A DNA stretch of 64,000 nt. Source: Typha latifolia (taxonomy: Eukaryota; Streptophyta; Magnoliopsida; Poales; Typhaceae). The notes below the pieces were generated by a model. That model was not told the DNA's origin and searched no databases. It saw only the letters and a list, made by a program, of their open reading frames with translations. The DNA lies in the NCBI GenBank assembly GCA_019914945.1, contig CM034101.1:18053188-18117187 (forward strand), in the 5' to 3' direction. Made by a program: the position numbers and the translations under genes. This document shows positions 35,401 to 46,374 of this stretch, in pieces (position 1 is the stretch's first letter; every line of letters begins with the position of its first letter).

Positions 35401-36984
35401 ATTAGGAATATACATCATTCTATTTCTATGATATTTTAGATGCTTGCAAACATCTCTCTTGGTAAGAATAAGCAATGTACTAAATGTTGGCTTGGCTCTA
35501 ATTATTGTGGATTTGCTTTTATAGTTTATTTGGTTAGTCAAATATCTCTTATATGCTGTCTTGTTAATTCTGCCATGCATGTCCCAAACTCCATTGCTGG
35601 TTGTAGATTTCTCATTGTTGGGTTGTACTTTCTTTTGACAGTTACTAGGGGAACCTGGTACTGGAGGTTCATCTACTCCATCGATGGTGGGCTCTGTGAA
35701 GCAGTGGCAAAAATCTGATCCTCAAAAATCCCTAGAGACATGGAAAAGACTTGGTGAAGCTAATTCAATGCTTGAAGCACTACTTAAAAGATTAAGTAAA
35801 TATGCAGAAGATAACTGGGAGACATATAAACATGTCATAAGCACCTGCAGTGGTCATGCATATGAAAAGGTGACTTGTGATTGCATTAGAGTTTAACTTG
35901 TGCAGTCTCCGAAATCATTTTATTAGTCTTTAAAATCCGAAACTATATTTCCCTTGATCAATTTATAAGATATTCCCCAAGAGTTTATTCATACTTTTTG
36001 GGATTCTTTATGAACAGGGGATTTAACAATAGACACTAGATATAATAATGTAGAAAAACCACTACCTAGGGCAATTTCCGCTGGTTTTCAAACTTCCACT
36101 ACAGCTTTAAATAGATTCCATATGGCTTCCTCTTTAACTTTAGGTTACATGTAACTATTTAAACTTATATTCTCTAAGATTAAAATATTTTCCAATTTAT
36201 ACCTGGAGTCTTCTACTCTCTTTCCTGGGTTAACTATACATTCTAAGCATCTTATCGCAGTGGATGGGGCAAGTTGCTGATCAATATCAAGAATCAATCA
36301 TTAAGTCATTGTTAGAGGCAAGAGATGCTTTCCTTGACATCAGGTTCCATATGCGGCAAATGGGTGAGGCAGCCGGTGTTCCAGTAAGTGATATTGTTCA
36401 ATATTCTTTGATGAAGAATTTGCACTAGTTCCGTTTTTCAAGTTTATTACAGATTAAACCAGTTTCATTTGTACTTCCTTCTTGTACTTTGTGTTCAGTG
36501 AATAACTCAGTTCTAGAAATCATTGGTCAAAGAACTCAAGTTTTATACTAATTACCATATAGAATCGGAATGGTCTTTTCATCAATATGTTGCAATTTCA
36601 TTCATTTGCATTTTGATCCCCAGATACAAATTGTTGCTTTATATGATGCAGTTATAATTGAACTGTTAAGCTGGCTCTGCAACATCACTAAACCATCCAT
36701 ATATTCTACTTTTATAGATAGAGCCGGAGTCACAAACTCAACTATTGGATGCCACTATGAACATGGAGGGAGTATTGCTAGCAGGAGTTCCTGGAGCAGG
36801 GGGCTTTGATGCAGTTTTTGCCATTATTTTGGGTGAAGCAACTACTGCCGTAGCTAAAGCTTGGAGCTCACTTGGTGTGCTGCCCCTTTTGGTCAGAGAG
36901 GACCCTCATGGTGTTTCACTAGAAAGCGGTGACCCAAGAGCAAATGAAGTTTCCTCGGCCATTTCTTCGATCCAAATAAATTAG
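32462..36984 (+). CDS. PMK: Phosphomevalonate kinase
   Basis: PMK (GHMP kinase family) phosphorylates mevalonate-5-phosphate to the diphosphate in the mevalonate route to isoprenoids. Exons are 32462-32469, 32585-32735, 33029-33126, 33499-33611, 33746-33798, 33933-34331, 35243-35344, 35642-35869, 36261-36383 and 36718-36984, giving 513 aa, close to the Arabidopsis enzyme. The first coding exon has only 8 nt. The mature start MEVVASAPGKVLITGGYL aligns with the family. The GHMP motif KTGLGSSAAMTT lies at about 185-196 and GKIGSGFDVSSAVYGSQRY follows. The C-terminal substrate motif is AGVPGAGGFDA. Intron 3 begins with GC (TCAAG then GCAAGT, 33127); only this choice keeps the frame into ESTNPFVEQA. 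Intron 6 (34332-35242) contains a MITE copy and a possible poison exon. Confidence 0.95.
34489..34673 (-). mobile_element. MITE-like element with terminal inverted repeats, copy 3
   Basis: This element of about 185 bp lies in PMK intron 6. The left end AAGGTTTTGTTTGCTTTGAG pairs with the reverse complement of the right end (AGGCATTGTTTCGTTTGAGG), giving roughly 28 bp of imperfect terminal inverted repeat. The interior is AT-rich with CTAAATTGGTTCGG and TTAAGCCCCGAATTAATTAG (minus strand) motifs shared with copies 1 and 2. It has no coding capacity. Confidence 0.7.
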
Positions 36985-37647
36985 CTTCCAGCTCGTTTAA
37001 TTTATTTGTAGTAACCTATGTTTATGCTTGGGTTATTCATGCTACAATTGCAAAATGTGGTTAACATGCATTACTGAACGTTGAATACCTTGAATAAAAT
37101 AAAGAAAAACAGCAGCAGAAAGCGTAGGTTGTTTGGATCAGAATTGAGAAAGGGTATAATGTATAAATCACAATGTTATTTATATTTGATGCAAGGATGG
37201 CCGGTGTCACGTGTCGACCACCGGCCAGCACTATATGGCACGTGTAGTAGGAGAGGGAGAGGTGAGAGATATAGCAGAGTTTTACTCTTCTTCGTGTTGT
37301 TAGTGCTGTGCACATGGCCTTCTTTGATTTGATAGAATAAACATAATAAAGTTGGATATTCTACCTTTGGTGCAGTGCCAAATGCAAAACCTTCAGTTGA
37401 AGAAGTGAATTAAAAAAAGTAATAAGAGAAATTATGAATTGGTAGGTAAACTTTTGACTATTCAAAAGTCATGCATAAATCATGAGTAGTTGCTTCAGTT
37501 TGAGACATTATTTTATAAATTGAACGCCTGCTTCAGTTTGAGACATTATTTCATAAAAAGAGCGAGTACAATCTAGACAAATTTTGTTCCAAATAACATT
37601 GCTTCCTGTCTCAAATGATTTCTAAAACTCACTCAATGTTGACAACC
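36985..37647. other. Convergent PMK/6PGD spacer
   Basis: The two 3' UTRs meet here. A tandem duplication with 38-bp period (TGCTTCAGTTTGAGACATTATT at about 37491 and 37529) is the only structured feature, apart from AATAAA-like signals near 37093. Confidence 0.6.
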
Positions 37648-39102
37648 TTAAATCTTGGATTGTTTTGCAATCTTGAACCATTCAGTATGGAAGGATCCAG
37701 GCATGTCGATCCTCTCGTAAGTATGCGCCCCGAAGTAATCTCTCTGAGCTTGAACAAGATTGGCAGGCACGCTTTCTCTCCGGTAGGTGTCAAAATAAGC
37801 CAGACTAGTAGACATACCTGGGGTACTTACTCCATAGCTAATAGCAAGGCAGACAACTCGACGCCAAGCAACTTGGCGATCCAGAATCTCCTTTGCAAAT
37901 TCTGGGTCCACCAGAAGGTTTGACAGCTCTGGATTCCGATCGTAAGCCTTCTTGATACGATCAAGAAAGATCGCACGGATAATGCATCCACCCTTCCATA
38001 TCCTTGCAAGCTCACCTAACTTGAGATCCCAACCTTTCTCTATGCTTTTGGCTCTAATCAAGTTCATGCCCTGTGCATAGCTGCAAATCTTTGATGCATA
38101 TAGAGCTTGCCTTACATCATCAATCAACTTTGCCTTATCCACAGGTTGGTTGTCTAAGATCTCGCCAAAGGAGCCTGACTGAAAAACTTTGGCAGCTTGA
38201 ACTCTCTCGTCTTTCAATCCACTAAGGAACCTCGAATCTAGAGATGCTGCGATTGTTGGAGCAGCCACTGATAACTCAGCTGCTTGTTGAACAGTCCATT
38301 TACCAGTACCTTTCATCCCGGTCTTGTCTAAGACCTTGTCCACCAGGTAACCCTCACCCTTATCGTCCTTTATTCCAAAAATGTCTGCAGTGATCTCAAT
38401 CAAAAAGCTAAGAAGCTCTCCTTTGTTCCATTCGGAGAAAACCTGTTGTAACTCATCATTAGATAGCTTTCCTACAGATTTCAGCACATCATAAGCTTCA
38501 GCAATCAGCTGCATGTCTCCATACTCGATGCCATTATGGATCATCTTTACAAAATTGCCTGAACCTCCTTTACCAATATATGTAACACAGGGGCCACTGT
38601 CTGGAACCTGGGCAGCCACTTTGAGGAGGATGTCTTCTATGTTCTTGTAGGCTTCATATGAGCCTCCAGGCATCATAGAAGGTCCATGTCGGGCACCTTC
38701 CTCTCCACCAGAGACTCCCATCCCAAGATAAAGAAGACCAAGTTCTGCCATTGCTTTTTCTCGCCTCTCAGTGTTCTCATACCACTCATTACCTCCATCA
38801 ATTATACAATCACCAGTCTCCATGTGAGCAGAAAGTGTTGCTATGGTTTGGTCTACAGGTGCACCAGCTTTCACTAGCATAATGATGACACGTGGCTTTT
38901 GGATTGAGCCGACAAAGGACGCAGGGTCATGAAAACCATAAACAGGGAGGTTTCCTTCAAGTTTGGCGCGCTCAACAGTCTCATCAACCTTGGATGTGGT
39001 TCGGTTGTACACAGAAATAGGAAAGCCTTTCTCAGCAATGTTCAGGGCAAGGTTTTGTCCCATGACAGCAAGTCCAGCAAGGCCAATTCTTGTGAGAGCC
39101 AT
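37648..39102 (-). CDS. PGD2: 6-phosphogluconate dehydrogenase, decarboxylating, peroxisomal-type C-terminus
   Basis: 6PGD oxidatively decarboxylates 6-phosphogluconate to ribulose-5-phosphate and makes NADPH. A single uninterrupted exon encodes 484 aa, the normal plant length. The Rossmann motif GLAGLAVMGQNLALN lies at 7-21. GGNEWYENTERR, VSGGEEGARHGPSMMPGG and GNFVKMIHNGIEYGDMQ carry the substrate and catalytic Lys/Asn residues, and the all-helical C-terminal domain includes LARIWKGGCIIRA. The protein ends QSKI. Arabidopsis PGD2 also ends SKI and is directed to peroxisomes, so the same is inferred here. The coding region is intronless, but the leader is split: an acceptor at 39108 just upstream of the ATG and a donor at 40410 define a 1.3-kb 5' UTR intron. 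Confidence 0.97.
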   Translation of the reverse strand: MALTRIGLAGLAVMGQNLALNIAEKGFPISVYNRTTSKVDETVERAKLEGNLPVYGFHDPASFVGSIQKPRVIIMLVKAGAPVDQTIATLSAHMETGDCIIDGGNEWYENTERREKAMAELGLLYLGMGVSGGEEGARHGPSMMPGGSYEAYKNIEDILLKVAAQVPDSGPCVTYIGKGGSGNFVKMIHNGIEYGDMQLIAEAYDVLKSVGKLSNDELQQVFSEWNKGELLSFLIEITADIFGIKDDKGEGYLVDKVLDKTGMKGTGKWTVQQAAELSVAAPTIAASLDSRFLSGLKDERVQAAKVFQSGSFGEILDNQPVDKAKLIDDVRQALYASKICSYAQGMNLIRAKSIEKGWDLKLGELARIWKGGCIIRAIFLDRIKKAYDRNPELSNLLVDPEFAKEILDRQVAWRRVVCLAISYGVSTPGMSTSLAYFDTYRRESVPANLVQAQRDYFGAHTYERIDMPGSFHTEWFKIAKQSKI

Positions 39103-40837
39103 TTTACCTGACCAGGGGCATTGGATTGAAGAACATGGTTTAAGAGAACATAACGACTAAAATCTACCACAAAAAGATTACAAAATAATTGGAAATGGAG
39201 CTACTGGAAAAGATTCACAAAATAGAATTTAGTGTGATCTATCAGAAAATCTTCAGCAAACTCAATTGATGAATAATCAAATACAATATGAAAAATGAAC
39301 TCCAGCTGGAATGAACAATATAATGATACATATTGTTATTTTTCATGACTTATTGTTTATTCTCTCCATGACACAAATAGTTTTCCAGTTTTCCTTATAA
39401 TTATTGGAAGGAGATGGAACGTCAAGATGATGGACAAGAAGAAAGGGAAACACCAGAAAATCAGAGGCTTATCAGCATTGCATGAGAAAAAGAGAGTCAA
39501 AGCATTCCAATTTATCATACTCATCTTAGATGCCCTGTTGCCTTGTGCAGAATTTAAATTCCCAGTTTACATGAGAATAGGTAGCTCAGATCAAAGAGAA
39601 GATTATACCCTAACTACTGATCCAAACTAACCAAAACAAAACACGATCTGTAGTGTGATGCGCCACTTTCCAACAGAAGACACCACGTAAAACTTTGTTT
39701 ATAGATCCATGAGAAATACATCAGACTAGGGCTTCTCAATCAGAAAAGCAAGCAAATGAACCCACAAGAAGGACAGATCTAATGTCTTCCTAAACAAAAT
39801 GCACAGTAATTACTAATCGTCTAGAAGACAATCACTGAAATCCAAATAAACATCCAACTTCATCAAAGCAAAAGGATGTGCTTTCTTTTACAAATACCTA
39901 ATTTGGAGGAGAAGATGGCTAGTACATACCAATTCCATGAGAGAAATCCAAACGCATAAATTGCAAGACACCTAACTAGACACAGTAATGAATTCTTAGG
40001 GAAGGACAGAGCTCCAAAAGATTTTCTCCAAGCAGTGAAAACAAGATAGGATCTAGCAGAATTCAATATCAACGTATGTTCTTCACAGATAATTCGACAA
40101 GCACCTAAAAGCCACATCTTCGAAATCTCCGTATCAGTAACATAGGATCTAGCAGAATTTTCTAGATCCAAAAAGCTTGGATCTTATAATCAGATTCTAA
40201 TGCAAAAGGAGTGTGAAAGCTTGTGATTCAAGACAAAATCTAAGCCGTAAACAAAACTGGTCATTGATGGGGATCTAAAATAAGATAACATTTTTATTCT
40301 CTACAACGGAGATCCAAAACTAAAATTGCTTTCTTAACCAAAAACACACTAATAAAAACGAAGACATCATAGATCTAATCAATCAGTAGAAAGCATCGAA
40401 ACAAACAAACCTTCAGGTGTTCTTCTCCTCCCCGGGAAAAATACCAAAACTTTTCCTTCGTTTACCTTACAATTCTTTCAGAGATAAAGAAAGACGAAGA
40501 ATTGAAATAAATTATTTAAAAAAAAAGAACCGGTAGGATTCTTTTCATATTGGTGAGGTGGGTAGGTGGCTCTCGAGGTCTCGTCACCGCACGTGAACAT
40601 AACCCATTAGGTGTTACGAATCACGTGTTATTTATTGACCAAACCCACCAAAACTCGGATTAGTTCATGTACAGCTTCTCAAATCCGACTCCACCTCTTC
40701 TACGGTAAAGAAAATAATACGGCTAATTAAGTAATTAACTCTTGTCAGAGAAGGACTAGAATTAAGTAGCTCGAGCTATATGTACTCAGCTATGATCCGA
40801 TCCTTCCTCCCCACACAACCAAAACCCAATCTTGGAT

Positions 40838-40886
<49 letters not shown>
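39103..40886. other. 6PGD leader intron and divergent 6PGD/SKP1-like promoter
   Basis: The minus-strand 6PGD leader intron occupies 39108-40410, with a leader exon from 40411 to about 40515. The rest is a short divergent promoter ending in a (GA)n run that abuts the SKP1-like start codon. A CACGTG lies at 40590-40595. No additional gene was recognised. Confidence 0.6.

Positions 40887-40888
<2 letters not shown>
40841..40888. repeat. (AG)n run abutting the SKP1-like start codon
   Basis: About 23 AG units run straight into the ATG at 40887, so the immediate leader of the gene is pure GA repeat. Confidence 0.95.
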
Positions 40889-40893
<5 letters not shown>

Positions 40894-41366
40894 CTTCTAC
40901 TTCTAGTAAGAAGATAGTTCAGTTGAGGAGCTCAGACGGCCAGTTCTTCGAGGTCGATGAGGAAGCAGCGATGTCGTCAGAGATCCTCAAGAACATGATC
41001 GAGATGGGAATGCCGAGCCCCCTCCCGCTCTACGAGGTGGACGCCATGACGCTCGCCATGATGGTGGAGTCCTGGAACCGGCGGCTACAAGAGAAGCGCG
41101 GGGAGATCACGGAGGCGGAGCGCGAGAGGTGGGAGGAGGAGGAGCTGCTCAAGTCAAAGGAGCCGGACGGCGATGCATTCTGTGTCCTCCTCGCGGCGAA
41201 CTACTTGGAAGATGAGCATCTGATTGACCGCGCTGGCGAGGCCATCGCCCATCACATCAAGGATATGACCGTGGAGGAAGTCCGCGACTACTTCGAAATC
41301 GACAACGACTTTGAGCGGGAGGAGGAGGAGAAGGTGCTCCAGGAGAACGCCTGGGCCTATAATTGA
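40887..41366 (+). CDS. Divergent SKP1-like protein
   Basis: SKP1 links F-box proteins to CUL1 in SCF ubiquitin ligases. This is a single GC-rich exon of 159 aa. The N-terminal BTB/POZ-like fold starts VQLRSSDGQFFEVDEEAA. LLAANYLEDEHLIDRAGEAI and MTVEEVRDYFEIDNDFEREE match the SKP1 C-terminal domain, and the end NAWAYN corresponds to the usual NQWAFE. The family motif ending in HMIED is changed to NMIEMG. The loop is replaced by a highly charged stretch (about 68-94, QEKRGEITEAERERWEEEE). It is therefore a diverged, probably retro-derived or tandemly evolved ASK-type member, not the canonical housekeeping SKP1. F-box binding is inferred only. Confidence 0.88.
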
Positions 41367-41806
41367 TCCACTACTACTCAATTTACTTATTTTTTTTTTT
41401 TTTCAGTTCAATCTCTTCTTTTATTTGTAGGATCCTCGGAATAATTGTTTCGTATATATTGAAGTTTAATAATAATTCTTTCTTTTTTTCTATCTCGTCT
41501 TATTATGTTTTACAAAGTTACAACAAAACTAATTGGGCTGGGCCTTGGCTTTTTAGGCTTAATTGGACTGGGAAAAATAAATTCGCTATTTTTTTTTATT
41601 TCTTTTAATTAAGAGTGTTTATAAAACAAATTCGCAATCTTGGGCCGCAAGTATATTGAGTGGAGATCACCGCTGATAAAATAAATCAACGGCTATGAAT
41701 GCTTCACTTCTTCACGACTACTCCCTCCTTTAAACCCTACGGTTTTTTTCCCCCTAAACCTTCTTTCCCGAATTCTTCGCAACTTGTCGATCTCTCTTTC
41801 CAAGGC
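41367..41806. other. ATAD3 promoter and leader
   Basis: TGGGCT/TGGGCC site II elements occur at 41534-41544 and 41641-41646, and a telo-box AAACCCTA at 41732-41739. Both element types are common in promoters of plant housekeeping and organelle-biogenesis genes. Their position argues that the in-frame ATG at 41699 is upstream of, or near, the transcription start and that translation begins at 41807. Confidence 0.6.
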
Positions 41807-44800
41807 ATGGTTAGGGTTCAAGCCACCGTGGTTTCCGCCGCCGTAGCAGCGGCGGCACTCGCGGCGGAGAGGGCCTACGCAGATGGGCCCTTCCGTTTCC
41901 CCACCTTCTCCTCCCCGCCGCCGGCGGCGCCACTGCAAGAAGCTCCGGCAACCGCCCCTTCTCCGGAAGAGCCGGAGAAGAGAGAGGAATCTAAGGTTCG
42001 GAACGACAATCCGAGGACCACGGCGGCGGGGTTCGATCCAGAGGCACTGGAAAGGGGCGCGAAGGCCTTACGGGAGATCAACAAGTCTCCCCAGGCCAAA
42101 AAGGTGCTATCTTGGTTCTCAAATTTGCTGCAAATTGATGTCTTGGTAGATTTGATTATATGAGAAGATAGTGGTTTTGATGTTGGTGAGTGGATTTAGG
42201 TGTTCGAGCTGATGAGGAAGCAAGAAGACACGCGGCTGCAGGAGTTGCAAGTGAAGAAAGCGGAGTTCGAGGCATTGCAAGCTCAGAATGAGACCGTAGG
42301 TTCATAATTGTTGTAGCAAAACGTTTAACTACAATATTGCTGTAATTTTCCTTTGTCATCATCTCAATGGATGCCCTTTTTGTTGGATAGTGTGGGTTCA
42401 TTACAGTTCTGATTGGTTTGCTAACGCAATTAGAATACATTTTTCTATTTGATGTTTGATAGGTCCAGCTATATATATCTTTTGTCACTAGTTTGGCAAC
42501 ATTTACTCTTGGTTAGATTAAACTTTGACAACTGCATTTTGATTGGAATTTAGTGTGGAAGTTTGATATTATACTACCCTTCAGGACAGACAACGGGTAA
42601 TATATGAGGAGCAGAAAAAATTAGTTCAACAGCAGGCACAGACAAAGGCGCAAATGGCTCGCTATGAGGATGAATTAGCAAGGAAGAGGATGCATGTATG
42701 CTGTTGTTTTGATACTTTTTTCCTTTTGCTTTAGTGGCTTTTTCTTTGGGTATATTATAACAATTCCTTTTTTTTCGGTAGGCTGAGCATGAAAGTCAAA
42801 GAGCAAGAAATCAAGAACTTGTGAAAATGCAAGAAGAATCATCAATTAGGCAGGAGCAGATACGTCGCGCTACGGAGGAACAGATTCAAGCCCAGCGAAG
42901 ACAGACAGAGAAGGAGAAGGCAGAAATAGAACGTGAGACTATCAGAGTGAAGGCTTTGGCAGAAGCAGAAGGAAGAGCACATGAAGCAAAATTATCTGAA
43001 GATGTGAACAGGCGGATGCTGGTTGAGCGGGCAAATGCCGAGAAAGAAAAGTGGATTTCAGCAATTAACACTACATTTGAACATATAGGAGGTATTAACC
43101 TAGTAAACGGAAATAGTTCCAAATCCATTACTTAAAGAAATTAGCTGTTTTTTTTATGGTGTACTTTTTCATGGTGGCAATGTTTTTGCTTATTGGGTAC
43201 TTGAAACATTTTGTCCCCTTAGACTACTATCTTGATGTCATCTCTTGTTTTCCAATTGCTGCCTTGAGTACCTTTAGGTTGATTGGCAACAACTGTTTTT
43301 GCCACTTGGTGAAAGCCCAGAGTCCTATTCATGGATAGATGAATGTTTTGTGTATGCAAACTTTTCCACGTTGTCTCCTACTGGATTTTCTTTGAACCTT
43401 TTCAATGACTTACATGTCACTCTTTCTGGATACTGTTCAGGTGGTTTACGGGCAATATTAACTGATCAGAATAAGTTAGTTGTAACTGTTGGAGGTGTGA
43501 CTGCCCTTGCTGCTGGTATCTACACAACAAGGTATTACATTAGCAAAAGTTTGGAATTTTTTTTTCTGTTCTCTTGTTTCTTAGTTTTTCATCTGACTAT
43601 ATTGCATTAGTTGCATGCTTTCTAGAGCTTATGAGGTGCGCATTACCTTTTGCAGTAAAAGAAAAATAGAGATAATAATTAGGTTTAACATATTTTACAT
43701 TATGAGAAATGAAGCGTAGCATGAAATTTTTTGTTTTGTTTTATTTTAATCATATCTGATCTGAATGATGGTCAGAAATGTGACCACATGTTAATGGTTT
43801 TCTCTAGCGTTTACCTCACCTTACAAATTTTTGATCCTCTGTATTTCCTGTTTATTCTTTGGTTTCTTCTAATATTTTTCTTGCATGTCCTTTCTTGCAG
43901 AGAAGGTGCTAGAGTAGTTTGGGGTTACGTCGACCGGATTTTGGGCCAACCATCTCTGATCAGGGAGTCATCACGAGGGAAATACCCTTGGTCGGGCTTC
44001 TTTTCTCGTGCAATGAGTTCTGTGTCAAACAAAATGCCCAAAGACCCCAAAATGGGAAAGAATGGAAATGGTTTTGGTGATGTTATTTTAAATCCTTCCC
44101 TACAATCGCGAATTCAACAGCTGGCTAGTGCCACGGCAAATACAAAAGCCCACCAAGCCCCATTTAGGAACATGCTCTTCTATGGCCCTCCTGGTACAGG
44201 GAAAACAATGGCTGCGAGGGAGCTAGCTCAGAAATCTGTATGTCACATTCATATGTGACTGGTAATTATGAAATTGATGTTTTTAAGCTCTACTAAATGA
44301 TTGCTTTGATGATTGTCAGGGCCTAGATTATGCCCTGATGACTGGTGGGGATGTTGCACCCTTGGGATCACAAGCAGTCACCAAAATACATCAGTTGTTT
44401 GACTGGGCCAAGAAATCTAATAGGGGTTTGCTCCTTTTCATAGATGAAGCAGATGCATTTTTGTGCGAGTAAGTGATAATGCATTTGATACATTCTAGTC
44501 AGAAAGAAATCAAATTTGTTTTCTGTATTGAGCCAAGTGAATGATCAATTGATCATTTCCCAGTCTTCTATTATTTGAACTACCACCATGAAGTTTCATC
44601 AACCTTTTGCTAATACTATTTGAAATATTACAGCTTCTTTTAGACAATTTTCTGCTTTCTAACATGGGCTAGTTTGATCTTTGAACTTTGAACTATTGAG
44701 GTTCAATACTCCTGATGAACTTGCTACCTTTATGAATATTATCTTGGAAATTTCAATGAAGGAAATCTGAAATATATTTATATTTTTCAGGAGAAACAAG

Positions 44801-45298
44801 ATGCACATGAGTGAAGCCCAACGGAGTGCTCTTAATGCCCTTCTTTTCCGCACGGGAGACCAGTCCAAGTACATTGTGCTTGCCCTTGCCACCAACCGTC
44901 CTGGTGATCTTGATGCTGCTGTTGCTGATCGTGTTGATGAGGTCCTTGAATTCCCTCTGCCTGGGGAGGAGGAAAGATTTAAATTGCTCAAACTCTATTT
45001 GGATAAGTATATTGCCAAGGCTGGAGAGACCAAAAGAAGTTGGTTGAGCTTGTTTCGTCGTCAACCACAGAAGATAGAGATCAAGGGTATATCAGATGAT
45101 CTAATCAGGGAGGCAGCAGTAAAGACTGAAGGGTTCTCTGGTAGGGAGATAGCTAAACTGATGGCCGGTGTCCAAGCTGCGGTTTATGGAAGCAAAGACT
45201 GTGAACTTAACCCGGGTTTGTTCCGTGAAGTGGTAGATTACAAAGTTGCAGAGCATCAGCAGAGGAGAAAGCTAGCTGCCGGTGAGCAGGGAGCTTAG
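41807..45298 (+). CDS. ATAD3: ATAD3 mitochondrial inner-membrane AAA+ ATPase
   Basis: ATAD3 proteins sit in the inner mitochondrial membrane and organise nucleoids, cristae and contact sites. Exons are 41807-42103, 42200-42295, 42585-42695, 42782-43091, 43441-43531, 43901-44237, 44320-44468 and 44791-45298, giving 632 aa with consistent phases. The N-terminus is Ala/Pro-rich and contains the AYADGPFRF segment typical of plant ATAD3. A long charged coiled coil covers about 70-270 ([20 protein letters not shown] through [20 protein letters not shown]). A membrane segment [17 protein letters not shown] follows. The AAA domain has Walker A GPPGTGKT (397-404), Walker [10 protein letters not shown] (about 451-459) and sensor 1 [12 protein letters not shown]. 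The ATG at 41807 is preferred over the in-frame one at 41699 because family members start just before this point. Confidence 0.95.
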
Positions 45299-46374
45299 AG
45301 TGTTTTTTTATGTCCTTGTGCTGTACTCGTTTATTTTTTTACTGTTTAATTTACTATTTGGCAATTGCTTCAGAGAAGCAGGTGAGTATCTGCTTCGTCA
45401 CACATATTATCATTTCCCCATCCAAGGGATTTTGGTAGATTTGTTGAGCATTATGTTATGTTGGCAAGTGATCATCAATATTATAACATATACCATGATA
45501 GACTCATCAAGGTTCTTTACAAGATCTATTTTATGGATTAGCTGTGCCACATTGATTGTTAATACTGCGTACTTTTAAAACCGTTCTTAGTGTGTTCTTG
45601 GGTAGCAATTCCTCTTGATATAGATCCTTAACAGATAAAAAGCGTATTGTGCTGGGCATAATCTTGTTTTGGAAAGGTTATTGTGCTGAGCATAACCTGT
45701 TGATTAAGTAGGACATGAACCCAGAGTTCCCGGAGATATCGAAGGATTGTTTGAAAAATATTACTTCTGCCATCAACTCGCAGATATTTTAATATAGCAC
45801 ATCTAATACCTTTTCTTTGATCCCACCCATGTTAACAAAAAGCACCACGTTAGGAATTTTGATCGAATTCTTCAGCAAATAGCCAGAAGCATCAGAGCAG
45901 ATAAAAAGGATCGAAGACAGTTCAAAAACTAGTTCTCCAGCAGAAAATAAATTTCTAATGCTCCCACTTGAACTAAATAGTCAAACAATTTGGCTAAACT
46001 TATCTGTACTCATCAAACATTGGCATAGCTTTTAATGCTGGCGGATATTTGACTTTTGGCAAACAAAAGTTGATCGACAAAATCCATGTATAAGCCGAAT
46101 TGTTCACATCGATGAAAGCAATATGTAACATGAATTCCTTATCTTCACAGCCCTTTAAACATCTTATGATAAGAAAACATTAAAGCGTTGTAGAATATAT
46201 ATAAACTTATTCTAGTATAGTGAGGCTTATAATAGTTTAGTAAATAAACAACAACTTATCTCAATACTGACAGTAATACCTACTTCTCCCTCTGAGATTC
46301 AGGAAGAATGAGATAGGAGTAAGCCAAAATGAAGCACAACTGGAAAGCATCACCGATGTTCCTCTGAGCTCAGC
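45299..46374. other. Convergent ATAD3/unknown-gene spacer
   Basis: The two 3' UTRs and an AT-rich spacer lie here. The short frame at 45282-45578 overlaps the ATAD3 3' end and is not supported. Nothing else was recognised. Confidence 0.6.

Noticed and set aside
41699..41806. Upstream in-frame start of ATAD3
   Set aside because: The stretch holds a telo-box and follows site II elements, so it looks like promoter/leader. Family proteins start near 41807.
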